DNA from: Sphingobium_A sp965228065
Lineage (GTDB): Bacteria > Pseudomonadota > Alphaproteobacteria > Sphingomonadales > Sphingomonadaceae
Assembly (NCBI GenBank): GCA_965228065.1
Contig: OZ245788.1
Coordinates: 4,278,001-4,342,000, forward strand
DNA: 64,000 bases
Direction: 5' to 3'
Part shown: one piece after another, positions 1 through 7,307 of the stretch
How the letters are laid out: every line of letters begins with the position of its first letter
Position numbering within the stretch: the first letter of the stretch is position 1
Position numbers and translations under genes: made by a program
Notes under the pieces: model-generated
What the model was told of the DNA's origin: nothing
The model's database searches: none
The model's input: only the letters and a program-made list of their open reading frames with translations

Positions 1-1446
1 GGGCTCCCGAACATCGCGCGCAAGGAGAAGCTTGCAGCGCTGCTTCAGGGCATCGAGCCGCCGATCGTCTACGCGGAACATGTCCTTGGATCGGGTGATG
101 AGCTGTTCCAGGCGATGTGTCAGGCCGGACAGGAGGGCATCATCGCAAAGAAGGCGGACGCCCCCTATCGCGGGGCGCGGACCAAGGCCTGGCTCAAAAT
201 CAAATGCACCCGGCGCCAGGAATTCGTGATCCTGGGCTGGTTACCGTCAAGCGCGAGCGGACGGAGTCTGCGTTCGCTGTTCATCGGCACGCGCGAGAAT
301 GGCGAACTGCGCTATGCCGGCAAGGTGGGCACGGGCTTCAATGCCGCCAATTCCGACGATCTGATGGCGCGTTTGGCCCGGATCGAATGCAAGTCGCCGG
401 CCGCTGAAATTCCAGGTGCGGCGGCACGCGGCGGGCACTGGGTGACGCCAAGGCTCGTCGCCGAGGTCGCCTTTGCCGAATTCACTGCCGACAATGTGGT
501 GCGCCATGCCAGTTTCCTGGGACTGCGCGATGACAAGGAGGCGAAGGACGTGACCGTCGAGAAGCCCAAGCCGGTACCGGATGCCGACCATGTGCGGATC
601 ACCAACCGCGAACGGCTGATCTTTCCCGAGGCCAAGGTCACGAAAGGCGATCTGGCGAACTATTACGAAGCGATCGGCCCCGCGATGGCGCCGTGGGCAC
701 TCAACCGCCCGATCAGCCTGGTCCGCTGTCCGCAGGGGCGTGCGAAGAAATGCTTCTTCCAGAAACATGATGCCGGCAGCTTCGGCGAGGCGATGCGGCA
801 TGTCGACGTTCGTGAGAAGGACGGTAGCGTGGAGCCCTATCTCTACGCGGATACGATCGATGGCCTGATCTCCTGCGTGCAGATGGGAACCATCGAATTC
901 CATGGCTGGGGATCGTCCGTGCCTGAAATCGAAAAGCCCGACCGGATGGTCATCGATCTCGATCCCGATCCTGCGGTGGGATTCGACGATGTAAAGCAGG
1001 CCGCTGGGGACATTCGCGACATATTGGAGGATCTGGGGCTGACGAGCTTTCCGATGCTGTCGGGCGGAAAGGGCGTCCATGTCGTCGTGCCACTGACGCC
1101 CGAGGCGGAATGGCCCGCCGTCAAGGATTTCGCGCAGCGCCTAGCATTGTCGCTGGCCCAGGCCGAACCGGACCGCTTCATTGCCACCATGTCGAAGGCG
1201 AAGCGCAAGGGGCTGATCTTTATCGATTGGCTGCGCAACCAGCGTGGCGCGACCGCGATCCTGCCCTATTCGGCGCGTGCGCGGCCCGGCGCGCCGGTCG
1301 CGGTGCCGCTGAGCTGGGCGGAGCTGAAGAAGGTCGACAGCGCCGGCATTTATTCGGTCAAGGACGCGAAGACGCTGCTCAAGCGTGCGAGCTCGGCTGC
1401 GCTCCAGGGCTGGGGCCAGGCGGAGCAGGTTCTGCCGGATCTCTAA
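1..1446 (+). CDS. ligD: ATP-dependent DNA ligase LigD, 3' part (ligase C-terminal part plus polymerase domain)
   Basis: The frame is open from base 1, so the gene begins upstream of the window. The first ~40 residues end in EGIIAKKADAPYRG and WLKIKC, which are the later nucleotidyltransferase motifs of the ATP-dependent ligase domain; an OB-fold stretch follows (EFVILGWLPSS onward). From about base 590 the LigD polymerase (archaeo-eukaryotic primase-like) domain starts at VRITNRERLIFPEAKVTK. It keeps the catalytic DLDPD acidic pair, the SGGKGVHVVVPL histidine segment and the DWLRNQRGATAILPYS motif. Family knowledge: LigD works with Ku in non-homologous end joining. Any nuclease domain would lie upstream and cannot be judged. 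No ku gene is visible here. Ends with TAA followed directly by a palindromic repeat. Confidence 0.95.
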   Translation, partial: GLPNIARKEKLAALLQGIEPPIVYAEHVLGSGDELFQAMCQAGQEGIIAKKADAPYRGARTKAWLKIKCTRRQEFVILGWLPSSASGRSLRSLFIGTRENGELRYAGKVGTGFNAANSDDLMARLARIECKSPAAEIPGAAARGGHWVTPRLVAEVAFAEFTADNVVRHASFLGLRDDKEAKDVTVEKPKPVPDADHVRITNRERLIFPEAKVTKGDLANYYEAIGPAMAPWALNRPISLVRCPQGRAKKCFFQKHDAGSFGEAMRHVDVREKDGSVEPYLYADTIDGLISCVQMGTIEFHGWGSSVPEIEKPDRMVIDLDPDPAVGFDDVKQAAGDIRDILEDLGLTSFPMLSGGKGVHVVVPLTPEAEWPAVKDFAQRLALSLAQAEPDRFIATMSKAKRKGLIFIDWLRNQRGATAILPYSARARPGAPVAVPLSWAELKKVDSAGIYSVKDAKTLLKRASSAALQGWGQAEQVLPDL

Positions 1447-1577
1447 AATTCCTCCCTGCAGGGGAGGGGGACCATGCCGTCAGGCATGGTGGAGGGGTGA
1501 GCCGCGTAGCGGCGACTGCGTCGCCCAACCCCTCCACCGTCCTTACGGACGGTCCCCCTCCCCTTCAGGGAGGATTT
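1447..1577. repeat. Large multi-hairpin palindromic intergenic element
   Basis: The whole gap between ligD and the next (convergent) gene is an imperfect inverted repeat. The left arm (about 1446-1497) and right arm (about 1527-1577) pair over roughly 50 bases. The arms differ in their inner hairpin heads: CCATGCCGTCAGGCATGG (1472-1489) on the left and CCGTCCTTACGGACGG on the right, each self-complementary. The centre holds two further hairpins, GCCGC-GTA-GCGGC (1501-1513) and GGCGA-CTGCG-TCGCC (1511-1525). This looks like a REP/BIME-type element and may also end transcription from both sides. Confidence 0.75.
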
Positions 1578-1578
1578 A

Positions 1579-2385
1579 TCATTTCGGCTTCACGAATTTC
1601 AGCGTCATGCGGTCGCTTTCGCCGATTGCCGCATATTTCGCCTTGTCGACTTCGCCGTTGCGATAGGTCGGCGGCAGGGTCCAGACGCCCTTTTCCCAGT
1701 CGGCGGTATCCTTGGGATTGGCGTTGACCTCGCTTTCGCCGGCCAGCTTGAATCCGGCCTTTTCGGCAAGCGCGACCACTGTCGATTTCTTGAGATAACC
1801 GCTTGATTTCTCAAGCGCGGAATCCCGCCCTTCAGCCAGTCGGTGGTCGACCACGCCGAGCGTGCCGCCGGGCTTCAGCGCTTTGAAGAAACTCGCGAAG
1901 GTGTCGTCGGCCGCAGTACCGCCACGCATGATGAAATTGTGGACGTTGCGGAAGGTCAGGATCACATCGGCGCTGCCGGGAGCGACATCGTCGATCGGCA
2001 GGCCGGTCCATTTCACCTTGCCATAGGTCGCCGCGTCGGTTGCAAGTTTCTCGGCAAGCGTGTCGCGGCCTTTGCCCGGCGCCTGGGCGAGGATGTAGGC
2101 GCCTTTGGCCTTCAGATAGGGTGCCAGTATCTCGGTATACCAGCCGCCGCCGGGTTGAACCTCGATCACCGTGTCACCGGGCTTCACGCCGAAAAAGGCG
2201 AGAGTTTCCGCCGGGTGGCGATATTGGTCACGCGCCAGGTTCGCTGGCGTACGCGTTGGTGCCGCGACGGCGGCGGTCAGCGCGGGGGAGGGGGCGATGG
2301 CATGTCCGGCATGTCCGGCGTTCTGCGCGGCGGCAGGCGTTGCGGTGGCGATCAGCAACGCCGAAAGCATCAGGGACTTTCGCAT
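1579..2385 (-). CDS. Exported class I SAM-dependent methyltransferase-like protein
   Basis: 268 residues from the ATG at 2385, chosen because AGGAGAGG sits just upstream and because the protein then begins with a clean signal peptide (MRKSLMLSALLIATATPAAAQ). The longer open frame upstream has no such support. GVKPGDTVIEVQPGGGWYTE (about residues 88-107) is a motif I-like SAM site, and DVILTFRNVHNF matches the post-motif region. A PGGTLGVVDHR segment fits the later Rossmann strands. This family of predicted periplasmic methyltransferases is common in sphingomonads and Caulobacter; the substrate is unknown. It converges on ligD, separated only by the palindrome. Confidence 0.8.
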   Translation of the reverse strand: MRKSLMLSALLIATATPAAAQNAGHAGHAIAPSPALTAAVAAPTRTPANLARDQYRHPAETLAFFGVKPGDTVIEVQPGGGWYTEILAPYLKAKGAYILAQAPGKGRDTLAEKLATDAATYGKVKWTGLPIDDVAPGSADVILTFRNVHNFIMRGGTAADDTFASFFKALKPGGTLGVVDHRLAEGRDSALEKSSGYLKKSTVVALAEKAGFKLAGESEVNANPKDTADWEKGVWTLPPTYRNGEVDKAKYAAIGESDRMTLKFVKPK

Positions 2386-2444
2386 CTGAATTCCTCTCCT
2401 ATTTGTGTTGCACGAACTCTGACGACGACAAGGGGGACTGGCAA

Positions 2445-2630
2445 GTGCATCTCTGGGCGATAGCGGGCGCATCCGCCGCAATGGCGGCGTTTTCAAGCTT
2501 TGCAGACTGGAAACGCCAGCGACGCAAGGATATCGATCGGGTCGGCTTCATGCCCTGGACCCTCCTGACCGTATTGAGCGTGCTGGCTGCGGTGATGTTC
2601 GTCGCGCTCGCGCTCAAGCTCTCCGATTGA
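2445..2630 (+). CDS. Small single-span membrane protein, function unknown
   Basis: 61 residues starting at GTG 2445, with AAGGGGG about 8 bases upstream. The longer frame that begins inside the opposite gene lacks a ribosome site. The N-terminus is Ala-rich and mildly hydrophobic, followed by a basic stretch (WKRQRRKDIDR) and one strong membrane segment (about residues 37-56, WTLLTVLSVLAAVMFVALAL). It is divergent from the methyltransferase gene across about 60 bases. I do not recognise a family. A real gene is likely because hydrophobicity, charge pattern and start site agree. Confidence 0.6.
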   Translation: MHLWAIAGASAAMAAFSSFADWKRQRRKDIDRVGFMPWTLLTVLSVLAAVMFVALALKLSD

Positions 2631-2817
2631 CACGTCGCGATCACCTGACTGCAACCAAACTGCCTTCAATCCGCAAGACGAGCGTCATCAACGCGGGATA
2701 GCGGCAACCCCGACAAGGATTGTGATCCGCGAATCCAGATTGGGGCTCCTTCATGAAGATGCACAGACAAGACCAGGTCCGACGGCTGCTTACTCAGCAC
2801 GGCACGGGGAAAGCGGC

Positions 2818-3864
2818 ATGAAGATCCGGAATTTCGCGCCGATCTCGATTCTGCTGGCGACTGCCTGCACGACCGGCGAAGAACCGGTGGCGGTCCGCAT
2901 AGCGCGTTCGACGCCCGCCGTGACGGTACAGGCGCGTGGCGAAACCACGCCGGTGGGCACGGCCAATGCAGATGCGGCGGACGATCCCGCAATCTGGCGT
3001 AATGCCGCGGACCCTGCAGCCAGCCTGATCGTCGGCACCGACAAGAAGGCCGGGCTTTATGTCTACGGCCTCGACGGCAAGGTGCGCGACTTCAATGATG
3101 CGGGCCGCGTCAACAATGTCGACCTGCGCGATATGGGCCCGGCCGGCATCATCGTGGTCGCCAGCGATCGCAACGACATCGCCAATGCCAGGCTCACAGT
3201 GTTCCGGCTCGATCCCAAGACGGCCCGATTGACCCCGCTCGGCACCGTCTCCGCCGGTGCTGGCGAGGCCTATGGCGTGTGTCTCTCGCGTTCCGGCAAC
3301 GCGCTAGACGCGTTCATGGTGGTGAAGGACGGAACGATCAATCAGGTGTCGCTCGATATCTCAGGGGCAACCGCAACGGGCAGGATCGTGCGAACGATGA
3401 AGCTTGGGACCCAGTCGGAAGGCTGTGCGGTCGACGAGCGTACCGGCCGGCTGTATGTCGCGGAGGAGGATGTGGGCCTTTGGCGTTTCGATGCTGCGGC
3501 GAACGGGGCGACAACACCAGTCAAGGTTGCAGCTGCGGACGGCAAGAATCTGGTCGCTGACGCCGAGGGTGTCGCGATCGCGCCGGAGGGCGAGCGCGGC
3601 GGTTATGCCGTCGTCTCGAGCCAGGGCGACAATGCCTATTCGCTCTACCGGATCGAGGATGACAGCTATGTCGGTCGTTTCCGCATCGCGGCGGGAGCGG
3701 TGGGCGCAACGGAAGAGACCGACGGCATCGATCTGGTGACGGGCGATTTCGGTCCGGCCTTTCCGGGCGGGCTTTTCGTGGCGCAGGATGGTTTCAACGC
3801 GGCAGGCGCCCAGAATTTCAAGCTGGTCGCGTGGGATGACGTCAAGAAGGCATTGGGACTCTGA
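2818..3864 (+). CDS. 3-phytase (beta-propeller type), probable lipoprotein
   Basis: 348 residues from ATG 2818 (GGGGA upstream). The short signal ends at ILLATAC-17, so the mature protein is probably lipid-anchored. DDPAIWRNAADP and the following DGKVRDFNDAGRVNNVDLR-type segment are typical of alkaline, calcium-dependent beta-propeller phytases, which release phosphate from phytate. Repeated blade-like units with acidic residues (DERTGRLYVAEEDVG, DAEGVAIAPE, EETDGIDLV) run to the end. Inferred role: extracytoplasmic phosphate scavenging. No Pho-type regulatory genes lie next to it. It converges on cpaF, with a strong hairpin between them. Length fits the family. Confidence 0.9.
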   Translation: MKIRNFAPISILLATACTTGEEPVAVRIARSTPAVTVQARGETTPVGTANADAADDPAIWRNAADPAASLIVGTDKKAGLYVYGLDGKVRDFNDAGRVNNVDLRDMGPAGIIVVASDRNDIANARLTVFRLDPKTARLTPLGTVSAGAGEAYGVCLSRSGNALDAFMVVKDGTINQVSLDISGATATGRIVRTMKLGTQSEGCAVDERTGRLYVAEEDVGLWRFDAAANGATTPVKVAAADGKNLVADAEGVAIAPEGERGGYAVVSSQGDNAYSLYRIEDDSYVGRFRIAAGAVGATEETDGIDLVTGDFGPAFPGGLFVAQDGFNAAGAQNFKLVAWDDVKKALGL

Positions 3865-3884
3865 GCGCGATCTAGCGGGATCTG

Positions 3885-3914
3885 ATCCACGTCATTCGGG
3901 CGAATGACGTGGAT
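3885..3914. terminator. Bidirectional hairpin between convergent phytase and cpaF genes
   Basis: ATCCACGTCATTC and GAATGACGTGGAT form a perfect 13-bp stem around a 4-base loop (GGGC). It starts 21 bases after the phytase stop and ends 12 bases before the cpaF stop. There is no long T run, so termination is inferred from position and stem strength. Confidence 0.65.
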
Positions 3915-3926
3915 TGAATATCCGTC

Positions 3927-5465
3927 TTACAGGCATGCCTCGAGATAGGCCTGGTCGAACCCGTACATCTTCGCCTTTTCCAGCGTGTAGGGGCGCAGGC
4001 CCATCGGGCGATACTCGCCGATGATCTTGCCGTCGGCGCTCTCGTCCAGATATTCGAATTTGAACAATTCCTGCGTCACGATCACGTCGCCCTCCATCCC
4101 GATCACCTCGGTGATGTTGGTGGTGCGGCGGGAGCCGTCGCGAAGACGCTTCACCTGGACGATCAGGTCGACCGAATCGGCGATCTGACGCGAGATCGCT
4201 TCCTTCGGCACCTTGATGTCGGACATCATGACCATGTTCTCCATACGTGCCAGCGCCTCGCGCGGGCTGTTGGAGTGGAGCGTGCACATGGATCCGTCGT
4301 GGCCGGTGTTCATAGCGGCGAGCATGTCGAAACACTCGGCGCCACGAATTTCGCCCAGGATGATGCGATCCGGGCGCATACGCAGTGCGTTGATCACGAG
4401 GTCGCGGATGCTGATCTGACCCTGACCCTCCAGATTGGCTGGCCGCGTTTCGAGCGGCAGCCAGTGCGGCTGCTGTAGCCGGAGTTCGGCGGCGTCCTCG
4501 ATGGTCAGCACGCGCTCGCCCGGATCGATCATCTTCGACAGCGCGTTGAGCATCGTCGTCTTGCCCGAGCCGGTACCGCCGGAGATGATGATGTTGAAGC
4601 GGCTGGCGCCGGCAACCTTGAGCGCGGTCGCCATCTTCTGCGACATCGACCCGAAACCCGCCATCATGTCGAGCGTGATCGGCTTGTCCGAGAATTTACG
4701 AATCGAGATCGCGGTGCCGCGCAGCGACAGCGGCGGCACGATCACGTTGACGCGGCTGCCGTCCTTCAGGCGGGCGTCGGCCAGCGGCGTGGTCTGGTCG
4801 ACGCGGCGGCCGACCTGGTTGACGATGCGCTGAGCGATCTGGAGCAGATGCTCTTCGTCGCGAAACCGGATATTGGCGAGCTCGAGCTTGCCCTTGCGCT
4901 CGATATAGGTCTGCTCCGGACCGTTCACCATGATATCGGAGATCGCCGGATCGGACAGCAATTCCTCGAGCGGGCCCAGGCCGAGCAGTTCGTCGACCAG
5001 CACCTTTTCCAGCGCGAACTGTTCGCGGCGGTTGAGCGTCAGCTTCAGCTCGGCGAGCACTTCGCCGATGATCGGGCGGAATTCCTCGGCCAGCTCGTCC
5101 TTGTTGAGCGTCGCAGCAGCTTCGGGATCGACACGTTCGAGCAGGCGCGGCAGCACCTGTTCCTTGATCTTGTGGATCGACGCCTCGAAGCCTTCGACCC
5201 GGCTGACATTGTCGTGGATTTCGTTGACGCGATTCTCGAGGCGCTTCATCGCATCGGTGATCGCGGCCGGTTGAGTATCGCTGGTGTCGTCCAGTTCGAT
5301 CGGCAGCGGCAGAGTATCGATGGACGGGAATTGCGACCCGCCATCATTATCTTCGCGCGCACGGGGCTGCGTGGGCGAGCCTTGCATCGGCTTCGCAACC
5401 CCGAAGGACGGCCGACTCCCCGAAGTCGTTCCGCCGATCCCACCCCGTTTTCCGAAAGCGCTCAT
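3927..5465 (-). CDS. cpaF: CpaF/TadA-family secretion ATPase
   Basis: 512 residues, ATG at 5465. After a disordered Gly/Ser/Pro-rich N-terminus (1-75), the type II/IV secretion ATPase core follows: ISDIMVNGPEQTYIERKGKLE, then GGTGSGKTTMLNALS (Walker A), the LTIEDAAELRLQQPHW Asp box, ILGEIRGAECFDML (Walker B) and the TLHSNSPREALARM His box. Family role: hexameric motor for Flp/Tad pilus assembly on the inner membrane. None of the usual tad partners (cpaE, tadB, tadC, pilin) is next to it. The downstream neighbour is the convergent phytase and the upstream one is an AraC regulator. Function within a Tad apparatus encoded elsewhere is inferred. Confidence 0.92.
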   Translation of the reverse strand: MSAFGKRGGIGGTTSGSRPSFGVAKPMQGSPTQPRAREDNDGGSQFPSIDTLPLPIELDDTSDTQPAAITDAMKRLENRVNEIHDNVSRVEGFEASIHKIKEQVLPRLLERVDPEAAATLNKDELAEEFRPIIGEVLAELKLTLNRREQFALEKVLVDELLGLGPLEELLSDPAISDIMVNGPEQTYIERKGKLELANIRFRDEEHLLQIAQRIVNQVGRRVDQTTPLADARLKDGSRVNVIVPPLSLRGTAISIRKFSDKPITLDMMAGFGSMSQKMATALKVAGASRFNIIISGGTGSGKTTMLNALSKMIDPGERVLTIEDAAELRLQQPHWLPLETRPANLEGQGQISIRDLVINALRMRPDRIILGEIRGAECFDMLAAMNTGHDGSMCTLHSNSPREALARMENMVMMSDIKVPKEAISRQIADSVDLIVQVKRLRDGSRRTTNITEVIGMEGDVIVTQELFKFEYLDESADGKIIGEYRPMGLRPYTLEKAKMYGFDQAYLEACL

Positions 5466-5584
5466 GCTACGCTGCTATCCTTTGTCCGATCCGCGAACTG
5501 GTATCTGGAAAAGGTGAATAGAGTGGAAACTTTGACAATTAGCTAATTATGGCTGGCACCGAATTCGAAACCGTTCGCGATTTC

Positions 5585-6307
5585 TCAGAGGAACGGGCCG
5601 CGCCCCCGTGCGCGGGCCGCGGTGGCCGTGCCCCCGGCCATTTCGCGAAAATCACGTGCCATATGGGCCTGATCGGCATAGCCGCGCCCGGCGGCGTGAT
5701 CCGCCAGCCGTGCAGCACTCGACTGAACGTCCACGAATGCACGCTGGAAACGGAGCAATTTCACGTAACTGCGCGGCGCAATGCCGATCTCCGCGGCAAA
5801 CCACCGCTGAATCTGACGGTAGGAAAGACCGCTGCGGATCGAGATTTCGGCGACATTGCGTGAGCGCAGGATCGCCGGGACGAATGCAGGAACGGTGATA
5901 CCCGCCAAGGCATCGCTCAGCGCGGGAACGATACGATCGAGATCGGCCAGCAACAAGGCAGCGAGCGATTCAGGCGGCGCGGCGAACCAGTCGTTGATGA
6001 AATCGGGCGTGAGCGGAGCGTCGAGCAGATTCCATGCCCAGGGCCACAGCCGAATGCCAACGAAGCGCGCATCTCCGGTCATCGTCAGCGCCGCGGGGGT
6101 GTCGATCACCCCGGCGACGAACCGTTCGGGCTGGTCGCGGCGCCAGCGCGAACGGCCGGAGAGGCGGCGTATGATCTCTATACAGCCATCGGGTGTCGCT
6201 TCCTGCGTCACCCATTCGCTTGCCGAGCCGCCGACATCGAGCGTCCAGACGGATTTGACCAATCCTTCGAGGCCGTCCGGCAAAGGCATTTCGCGATAAT
6301 CCAGCAC
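5585..6307 (-). CDS. AraC-family transcriptional regulator
   Basis: 240 residues from GTG 6307; the downstream ATG (MPLPDGLEG) is an alternative start. The N-terminal ~145 residues match the DUF6597-like sensor half seen in many proteobacterial AraC proteins (SVWTLDVGG, TPDGCIEIIRRLSG, VGIRLWPWAW). The C-terminal part carries the double helix-turn-helix: RNVAEISIRSGLSYRQIQRW, then SYVKLLRFQRAF and LADHAAGRGYADQAHMARDF. The tail is Arg/Ala-rich. It is divergent from the DUF6265 gene across 77 bases, so that gene is its most likely target. Ligand unknown. Confidence 0.85.
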   Translation of the reverse strand: MLDYREMPLPDGLEGLVKSVWTLDVGGSASEWVTQEATPDGCIEIIRRLSGRSRWRRDQPERFVAGVIDTPAALTMTGDARFVGIRLWPWAWNLLDAPLTPDFINDWFAAPPESLAALLLADLDRIVPALSDALAGITVPAFVPAILRSRNVAEISIRSGLSYRQIQRWFAAEIGIAPRSYVKLLRFQRAFVDVQSSAARLADHAAGRGYADQAHMARDFREMAGGTATAARARGRGPFL

Positions 6308-6384
6308 CTGTCTCGCCTGTCGTCTTCGTTCAAGTCATCATGGGCGATCCAGGTTATCAAATATTGAGCAAAGAGGAGGGAAGG

Positions 6385-6831
6385 ATGCGATATTTCGCAA
6401 TGATTGTGGCCGGCGCACTCCTGGTCGCAGCAGATGAGCCGCCATCGACGGCGCCGAACTGGATGGCGGGCGCCTGGATCGAGCAAACGGGGGATCGCTG
6501 GTCCGAGGAATATTGGACCGGTGCGCGTGGCGGCATGCAGATGGGATCGAGCCGTTCGGGCCGGGGCGCCACGCTGAAAAGCTGGGAATTTGCGCGGATC
6601 GCACCCGACACGGACGGTCGGCTCGCTTATTTCGCGTCACCGATGGGCAAGGCGCCGGTCGTGTTCAGGATGACGGCGCAGGATGCGCGCTCGGTGACGT
6701 TCGAGAACCCGGCGCACGATTATCCGAAGCGCATCCGCTACTGGCGCGAAGGGGCGTTGCTCAAGGCTGAAATCTCGGGTGCCGGTGGAGCAAAGGCGAT
6801 CGGGTGGACGTATCGACCGATGGGGGAATGA
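6385..6831 (+). CDS. DUF6265-family exported protein
   Basis: 148 residues from ATG 6385, preceded by GAGGAGGGAAGG. A short signal peptide ends near VAADEP. The core NWMAGAWIEQTGDRWSEEYW, then MQMGSSRSGRG and the FENPAHDYPKRIRY segment match the DUF6265 family, predicted small beta-barrel proteins outside the cytoplasm with no known reaction. It faces the AraC gene head to head, which suggests regulation by it. Ends 14 bases before the dispersed repeat that also terminates the ATP synthase operon. Confidence 0.75.
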   Translation: MRYFAMIVAGALLVAADEPPSTAPNWMAGAWIEQTGDRWSEEYWTGARGGMQMGSSRSGRGATLKSWEFARIAPDTDGRLAYFASPMGKAPVVFRMTAQDARSVTFENPAHDYPKRIRYWREGALLKAEISGAGGAKAIGWTYRPMGE

Positions 6832-6844
6832 TCGAGATCCCCGG

Positions 6845-6887
6845 CGTCATGCCAGCCCTTCGACTGCCGGCAAGGCAGTCGCTCAGG
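6845..6887. repeat. Dispersed palindromic repeat, copy A
   Basis: A 43-base unit that recurs in inverted orientation at 47703-47745. Both copies share CGTCATGCCAGCCCTTCGACTGCC, then a GCAAGGCAG core and a TCAGG end, with a few differences. Copy A runs into the last bases of atpC and supplies the operon's terminator hairpin. Confidence 0.7.
6861..6881 (-). terminator. Hairpin immediately after atpC
   Basis: CGACTGCC and GGCAGTCG form a perfect 8-bp stem around a 5-base loop, starting 1 base after the atpC stop codon on the minus strand. No long T run follows. Position makes it the likely 3' end of the atp transcript. Confidence 0.6.
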
Positions 6888-7143
6888 CTTCCGCTTTCTC
6901 CGCGAGGACGGTCAGGCCCTTTTCATTGACCTCGGCAAAGCCGCCTTCGATGCGGATACGCTCGGGCTCGCCGGTTTCGCTGCGATAGATGGCCAGATCG
7001 CCGTCGCGTACGGTCGACATGAAAGGCGCGTGACCGGCCAGCACGCCGAATTCACCCTCAGTGCCGGGAACGACGACCATATGGACGTCCTCGGAGCGAA
7101 CGAGCTTTTCCGGGGTGACGAGTTCGAAATGGAGAGTGGCCAT
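6883..7143 (-). CDS. atpC: F1-ATPase epsilon subunit, short form
   Basis: 86 residues, ATG at 7143 with AAGGAAA upstream. The sequence is only the N-terminal beta-sandwich: LHFELVTPEKLVRSEDVHMVVVPGTEGEFGVLAGHAPFM and on to VNEKGLTVLAEKAEA. Common bacterial epsilon subunits have about 130-140 residues, with a C-terminal helical hairpin that can block rotation; that domain is absent here. This is a normal in-frame end, not a frameshift as far as I can see. Family knowledge: short epsilon occurs in sphingomonads, and alphaproteobacteria can use a separate zeta inhibitor. Separated from atpD by 164 bases full of inverted repeats. Confidence 0.95.
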   Translation of the reverse strand: MATLHFELVTPEKLVRSEDVHMVVVPGTEGEFGVLAGHAPFMSTVRDGDLAIYRSETGEPERIRIEGGFAEVNEKGLTVLAEKAEA

Positions 7144-7206
7144 CGGTCTTTCCTTAAAGCCTCTTGCGCCTGTGCGCGAGAGGTGCTCGCCGCGTCGGCG
7201 TTAGTA

Positions 7207-7297
7207 GGTGAGGGGCTTCTTCCGCCTTTACGGCCGTTCGGGACCTCCAAGCGGAAAGAAGCCCCTCACCAACCCCTCCCGCACGAGGCGGAAGGGG
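7207..7297. repeat. Inverted repeats between atpD and atpC
   Basis: GGTGAGGGGCTTCTTCCGC (7207-7225) pairs with GCGGAAAGAAGCCCCTCACC (7251-7270), one base apart from perfect. A second hairpin follows, CCCCTCCCGC with GCGGAAGGGG (about 7274-7297). It lies inside the atp transcript, so it may set the atpD/atpC ratio by mRNA processing or partial termination (inference). Confidence 0.7.
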
Positions 7298-7307
7298 CTA
7301 GTCTATA

